Shown one piece after another: positions 4,658 through 7,394 of a stretch of 7,394 nt of DNA. The position numbers and the translations under genes are program-made. Source of the stretch: Promethearchaeia archaeon (GTDB taxonomy: Archaea > Asgardarchaeota > Lokiarchaeia > Sigyniarchaeales > SOKP01); NCBI GenBank assembly GCA_029856295.1, contig JAHQWS010000110.1:1-7394 (forward strand), in the 5' to 3' direction. Positions within the stretch are counted from its first letter, which is position 1. Every line of letters begins with the position of its first letter. The notes under the pieces were generated by a model that saw only the letters and a list, made by a program, of their open reading frames with translations, was not told where the DNA came from and ran no database searches.

Positions 4658-6265
4658 TTGTCTCAACTATCTGGAGTCCCTATAGTGATACTAAGAGAAG
4701 GGACTGAAAGAAAACAAGGAAAAGATGCCCAAAGAAATAATATAGCTGCTGCCAAAGCTGTGACTGAAGCTGTTAGAACAACATTGGGTCCAAAAGGAAT
4801 GGATAAAATGCTTGTTGATTCTTTAGGAGACGTGACCATAACAAATGATGGTGCTACAATTCTAGATACGATTGATGTAGAACATCCCGCAGCAAAAATG
4901 ATTATTGAAATTGCTAAAACTCAAGATGACAAAGTTGGCGATGGTACTACTACAAGCGTAATTATTGCAGGTGAGCTACTTAATCTTGCAGAAGAATTAA
5001 TGGAACAGCAAGTTCATCCAACGATAATTTTTCGAGGCTATCGAAAGGCACTTGGGAAAAGTAAAGAAATATTAAAAGATCTCGGAATTAAAATTGATAT
5101 AAATGATAAAAGCACATTAATCAAAGTCGCAGAGACATCAATGAATAGTAAATTACTCGCTGGAGCAAAGAGTCATTTTGCCGATATCGCTGTTAATGCT
5201 GTTTCTCAAATCATGGAAGATCGAGGCGACCATAAAATAATTGACTTGGATCAAATTCAGATAATTAAAAAAGAAGGAAAAAGTCTCTTAGATACGTCAA
5301 TTATCGATGGAATTATTGTTGATAAGGAAGTTGTTCATCCTATGATGCCAAAATCCATTAAAGATGCTAAAATCACACTAATTAGTTCGGCTCTTGAAAT
5401 AGAAAAGACAGAATTCGATGCCGAAATAAAAATTCAGACTCCCGACCAAATTAATAAGTTTCTCCAAGAAGAATCTAATATGTTAAAATCTAGAGTTGAC
5501 AAATTAAAAGAAAGTGGTGCCAACGTCGTATTTTGTCAAAAAGGAATTGATGATAAAGCTCAAAATTTTCTAGCGAAAGATGGAATCCTTACTGTAAGAA
5601 GAGTTAAGCGTTCTGATATGGAAAAACTTGCAAGGGCTACAAATGCCAAAATCGTGAATAATATCTTCGAAATTTCTGAGGGCGACCTTGGTAAAGCAGG
5701 TAAAGTCGAAGAGAAAAAAATTGGAGAAGATAATATGATTTTTGTTTCTGAATGTGCAGATCCAAAAGCAGTGAGCATATTGATTAGAGGGGGTATCGAA
5801 CATGTAGTTGATGAAGCTGAAAGAATGATAAATGATGCTCTATGTGTTGTAAAAGCTGCGGTCGAATTGCCATTTATTTTACCAGGCGGTGGTGCTTCTG
5901 AAATAGAATTAGCAAAACGATTAAGGACTTATGCTAGATCAATTGGAGGTCGGCAACAATTAGCTATAGAAGTCTATGCTAACGCCTTAGAAGTTATTCC
6001 TAAAACTTTGGTTGAAAATGCTGGATATAATCCCGTTGATTTAATTGTTGAAATGAGATCTAAACATGAAGCCGATGATGGTGCATCATATGGTATAAAC
6101 ATTGATGAAGGCAAACCGGGTAATATGGTAAAATTAGGCGTTATTGAACCTCTATTAGTTTTAACTCAAGCAATTCAATCTGCAACAGAAGTAGCGTCTA
6201 TGATTCTAAAGATAGACGATGTCATTGCAGCTACTTCTCTTTCAAGGGGCGGCGGTGAAGACTAA
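4658..6265 (+). CDS. Thermosome subunit (group II chaperonin, CCT/TRiC-related)
   Basis: ATP-driven protein-folding chaperonin subunit of the cytoplasmic double-ring, built-in-lid type. All three domains are present in 535 residues. The equatorial domain, first part, has LGPKGMDKMLVD (43-54), NDGATIL (63-69) and the ATP-site GDGTTT (94-99). The intermediate and apical domains follow, the latter carrying the helical protrusion that acts as the lid. The equatorial domain then returns with LPGGGASEIELAKRL, GINIDEGKPG and GVIEPLLVLTQAIQSATEVASMILKIDD, the last starting near residue 495. The start is a TTG: no in-frame ATG or GTG fits, and the protein from this TTG begins SQLSGVPIVILREGTER, matching the family N-terminus exactly. 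The C-terminus is short (SRGGGED) and lacks the Gly-Gly-Met repeats that many thermosomes project into the cavity. It has its own TATA box and is convergent with tsr3. It is likely one of several paralogous subunits; which one cannot be told here. Confidence 0.97.
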   Translation: MSQLSGVPIVILREGTERKQGKDAQRNNIAAAKAVTEAVRTTLGPKGMDKMLVDSLGDVTITNDGATILDTIDVEHPAAKMIIEIAKTQDDKVGDGTTTSVIIAGELLNLAEELMEQQVHPTIIFRGYRKALGKSKEILKDLGIKIDINDKSTLIKVAETSMNSKLLAGAKSHFADIAVNAVSQIMEDRGDHKIIDLDQIQIIKKEGKSLLDTSIIDGIIVDKEVVHPMMPKSIKDAKITLISSALEIEKTEFDAEIKIQTPDQINKFLQEESNMLKSRVDKLKESGANVVFCQKGIDDKAQNFLAKDGILTVRRVKRSDMEKLARATNAKIVNNIFEISEGDLGKAGKVEEKKIGEDNMIFVSECADPKAVSILIRGGIEHVVDEAERMINDALCVVKAAVELPFILPGGGASEIELAKRLRTYARSIGGRQQLAIEVYANALEVIPKTLVENAGYNPVDLIVEMRSKHEADDGASYGINIDEGKPGNMVKLGVIEPLLVLTQAIQSATEVASMILKIDDVIAATSLSRGGGED

Positions 6266-6276
6266 ACTTCTTTTAG

Positions 6277-6284
6277 TTTTTTTT
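6277..6284 (+). terminator. T-run terminator after the thermosome gene
   Basis: T8 within a T-rich tract starts 11 bases after the stop codon and just before the end of the convergent tsr3 gene (23 bases between the two stops). It would end the chaperonin transcript. Confidence 0.5.
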
Positions 6285-6288
6285 CTAT

Positions 6289-6759
6289 TTATTTTAAATT
6301 ATTTATTCTAATAAACTCCTCTCCCCAAGAGAATTTTGAGAGTATTAGATTAGCATTTTCTTCAAATTTTGTTATAAATAGTGCAGCAGCGATGGCTTCT
6401 GCAGAACTCAATTTTTCCCACTTTCCATAATTTACGGGATTTGCCGCAATTAAAGGTGGCAGCCTACGCCCATTAATCCATTTAAATTCTCTCAATTTAA
6501 TTAAATTTTTCCATGAGCAATCAAGTACAATAAGGCCATATTTTAATATTAAATTTCTGTCATCAACAGATAATTCATTCCGAGAAAAAGGATTTAAGAT
6601 AATTGCTTTTTTTAAAGAATTTCTAATGGAGGGGATTATTTTTAAAAGATTGAATTTTTTTAATTTTAAGGCTGTGCATTTTCTCCTATCACAACCACCT
6701 TCGTTATACCGTAAACAGTAGATTTTTGGTATTAATTTTTTATTATTTAAATCACTCAT
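6289..6759 (-). CDS. tsr3: 16S rRNA aminocarboxypropyltransferase (Tsr3 family, DUF367)
   Basis: Transfers the 3-amino-3-carboxypropyl group of S-adenosylmethionine to a hypermodified uridine in the decoding region of small-subunit rRNA; in yeast this completes m1acp3-pseudouridine 1191 of 18S rRNA. The 156-residue length is close to the archaeal family. The N-terminal part contains C15 and the C23-x4-C28 pair typical of the RLI-like N-terminal segment found in these proteins. The hallmark SAM-binding SPOUT-like region follows: VLDCSWK (78-84), then RRLPPLIAANPVNYGKWEKLSSAEA (98-122), then ILSKFSWG...F...N (139-153). All expected motifs are present. The ATG at 6759 is the natural start. The winged-helix gene upstream ends 71 bases before it; that gap holds TATA-like DNA (about 6790-6795 on this strand), so the two may be co-transcribed or separate. 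Confidence 0.93.
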   Translation of the reverse strand: MSDLNNKKLIPKIYCLRYNEGGCDRRKCTALKLKKFNLLKIIPSIRNSLKKAIILNPFSRNELSVDDRNLILKYGLIVLDCSWKNLIKLREFKWINGRRLPPLIAANPVNYGKWEKLSSAEAIAAALFITKFEENANLILSKFSWGEEFIRINNLK

Positions 6760-6830
6760 TTTTAATATTCGATTTTTTTAAAAATTTGCTTATAGTGTCA
6801 GAATATTCTTTTTCAATATAGATGCATATT

Positions 6831-7394
6831 TTAATAATTTATTTTCCAAAAAGCGCTAGCAGTTAACCTCCCTCTTTTCACTGATTTTCCTACAATACCC
6901 TTTTTTGCCAACCTAACAAGGCAATTATAAACTTTATTTTGATTATAATTTATTATATCACTAAGTTGAGCTGTAGTTAGATCTTGATGTTTTTGTAAAG
7001 TCTTTAATATTTTATCTTCTAAAAGATTATATGAAATAGAATTAAACAAATAGTCCTTAAATATTTTATTATCGCATAATTTTAAACCTTTTTTTGATAA
7101 AAAATAAGAATTTTGATAATGACCATCTTTTAGTACTCTTTTTTTATTCACAATCTCCATACTTTCAAGTTTTCCTAAATTATCATGAAGAACAGTCATT
7201 TTTGTTTTAGTTAATTCTATTAGTTGATTAATACTTAATCTAGAAGATTCAAATAGATATTTCAAAATAGTGGGCATCAATATAAAATCAGAACCAAACA
7301 TTTGAATAAATCCATTAATACAGAACTGCTTTTTCCTTTCGATATTATTCCTTGTAAGATACTCCTGACCCTTTTTAGTTAATGTATATATTTG
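6831..7394 (-). CDS. Multi-winged-helix DNA-binding protein, partial (start beyond right edge)
   Basis: The frame is open from its stop at 6831 to the end of the window, giving 187 residues with the N-terminus missing. The first ATG on this strand (7301) is probably internal, because the 31 codons before it are open and encode YTLTKKGQEYL, the typical closing strand and helix of a winged helix-turn-helix domain. A second winged helix follows (about residues 38-105 of the visible part) with helix-turn-helix LSINQLIELTKTKMTVLHDNLGKLESMEIV and a wing ending in YFLSKKGLKL. A third (about 123-187) has LTTAQLSDIINYNQNKVYNCLVRLAKKGIV and a wing ending in FWKI. So at least two complete domains and the end of another are present. 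Such arrays in archaea are usually transcriptional regulators of the MarR/ArsR/PadR-like superfamily; no ligand domain or target is visible. It lies upstream of tsr3 on the same strand. Confidence 0.8.
   Translation of the reverse strand, partial: QIYTLTKKGQEYLTRNNIERKKQFCINGFIQMFGSDFILMPTILKYLFESSRLSINQLIELTKTKMTVLHDNLGKLESMEIVNKKRVLKDGHYQNSYFLSKKGLKLCDNKIFKDYLFNSISYNLLEDKILKTLQKHQDLTTAQLSDIINYNQNKVYNCLVRLAKKGIVGKSVKRGRLTASAFWKINY

Noticed and set aside
5560..5803. Two overlapping minus-strand open frames (72 and 77 residues)
   Set aside because: Both are inside the thermosome coding sequence, overlap each other and show no protein-like conservation pattern.
1..7394. CRISPR array, insertion sequence or prophage elements
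   Set aside because: No regularly spaced repeats, transposase, integrase or terminal inverted repeats were seen; the genes are mainly housekeeping with ordinary spacing.

Overview
The window looks like chromosomal DNA from an Asgard archaeon. It is very AT-rich and has archaeal-type TATA elements, T-run terminators and short or absent leaders. It encodes a group II chaperonin, the archaeal first enzyme of the alternative aromatic pathway (ADH synthase), the rRNA aminocarboxypropyltransferase Tsr3, a tRNA-Leu interrupted by two archaeal bulge-helix-bulge introns, and a protein best read as a profilin-fold (Asgard profilin-like) protein. The assignment to Asgard rests mainly on the profilin-like gene and the overall gene set; it is an inference, not a phylogenetic result.

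Layout, left to right. 1-120: AT-rich leader. 121-588 (+): small zinc-finger protein with one unusual Cys/His cluster and one near-classical C2H2 finger. 717-1322 (+): profilin-like domain followed by an Ala/Pro-rich linker and a helical tail. 1575-2651 (+): ArgC/LysY-type N-acetyl-gamma-glutamyl-phosphate (or LysW-linked) reductase. 2719-2937 (-): zinc ribbon with a C-terminal membrane anchor, convergent with argC and divergent from the next gene. 3046-3849 (+): ADH synthase. 3897-4259 (+): a 120-residue protein that I propose resembles the eukaryotic proteasome assembly chaperone PSMG4/PAC4. 4362-4521 (+): tRNA-Leu(CAA) with two introns. 4658-6265 (+): thermosome subunit starting at TTG. 6289-6759 (-): Tsr3. 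6831-7394 (-): a multi-winged-helix protein that runs off the right edge; its first in-window ATG is internal to a longer open frame.

The genes are mostly single transcription units, not one operon: most gaps contain a TATA-like element, a T-run, or both. Shared themes are protein quality control and assembly (chaperonin, PAC4-like), translation (tRNA-Leu, Tsr3) and amino-acid synthesis (ArgC/LysY, ADH synthase). The points most worth a second look are the double-intron tRNA, whose first intron carries a near-copy of the anticodon-stem 5' strand, the PAC4-like protein, and the profilin-like protein with its extra C-terminal helical module.
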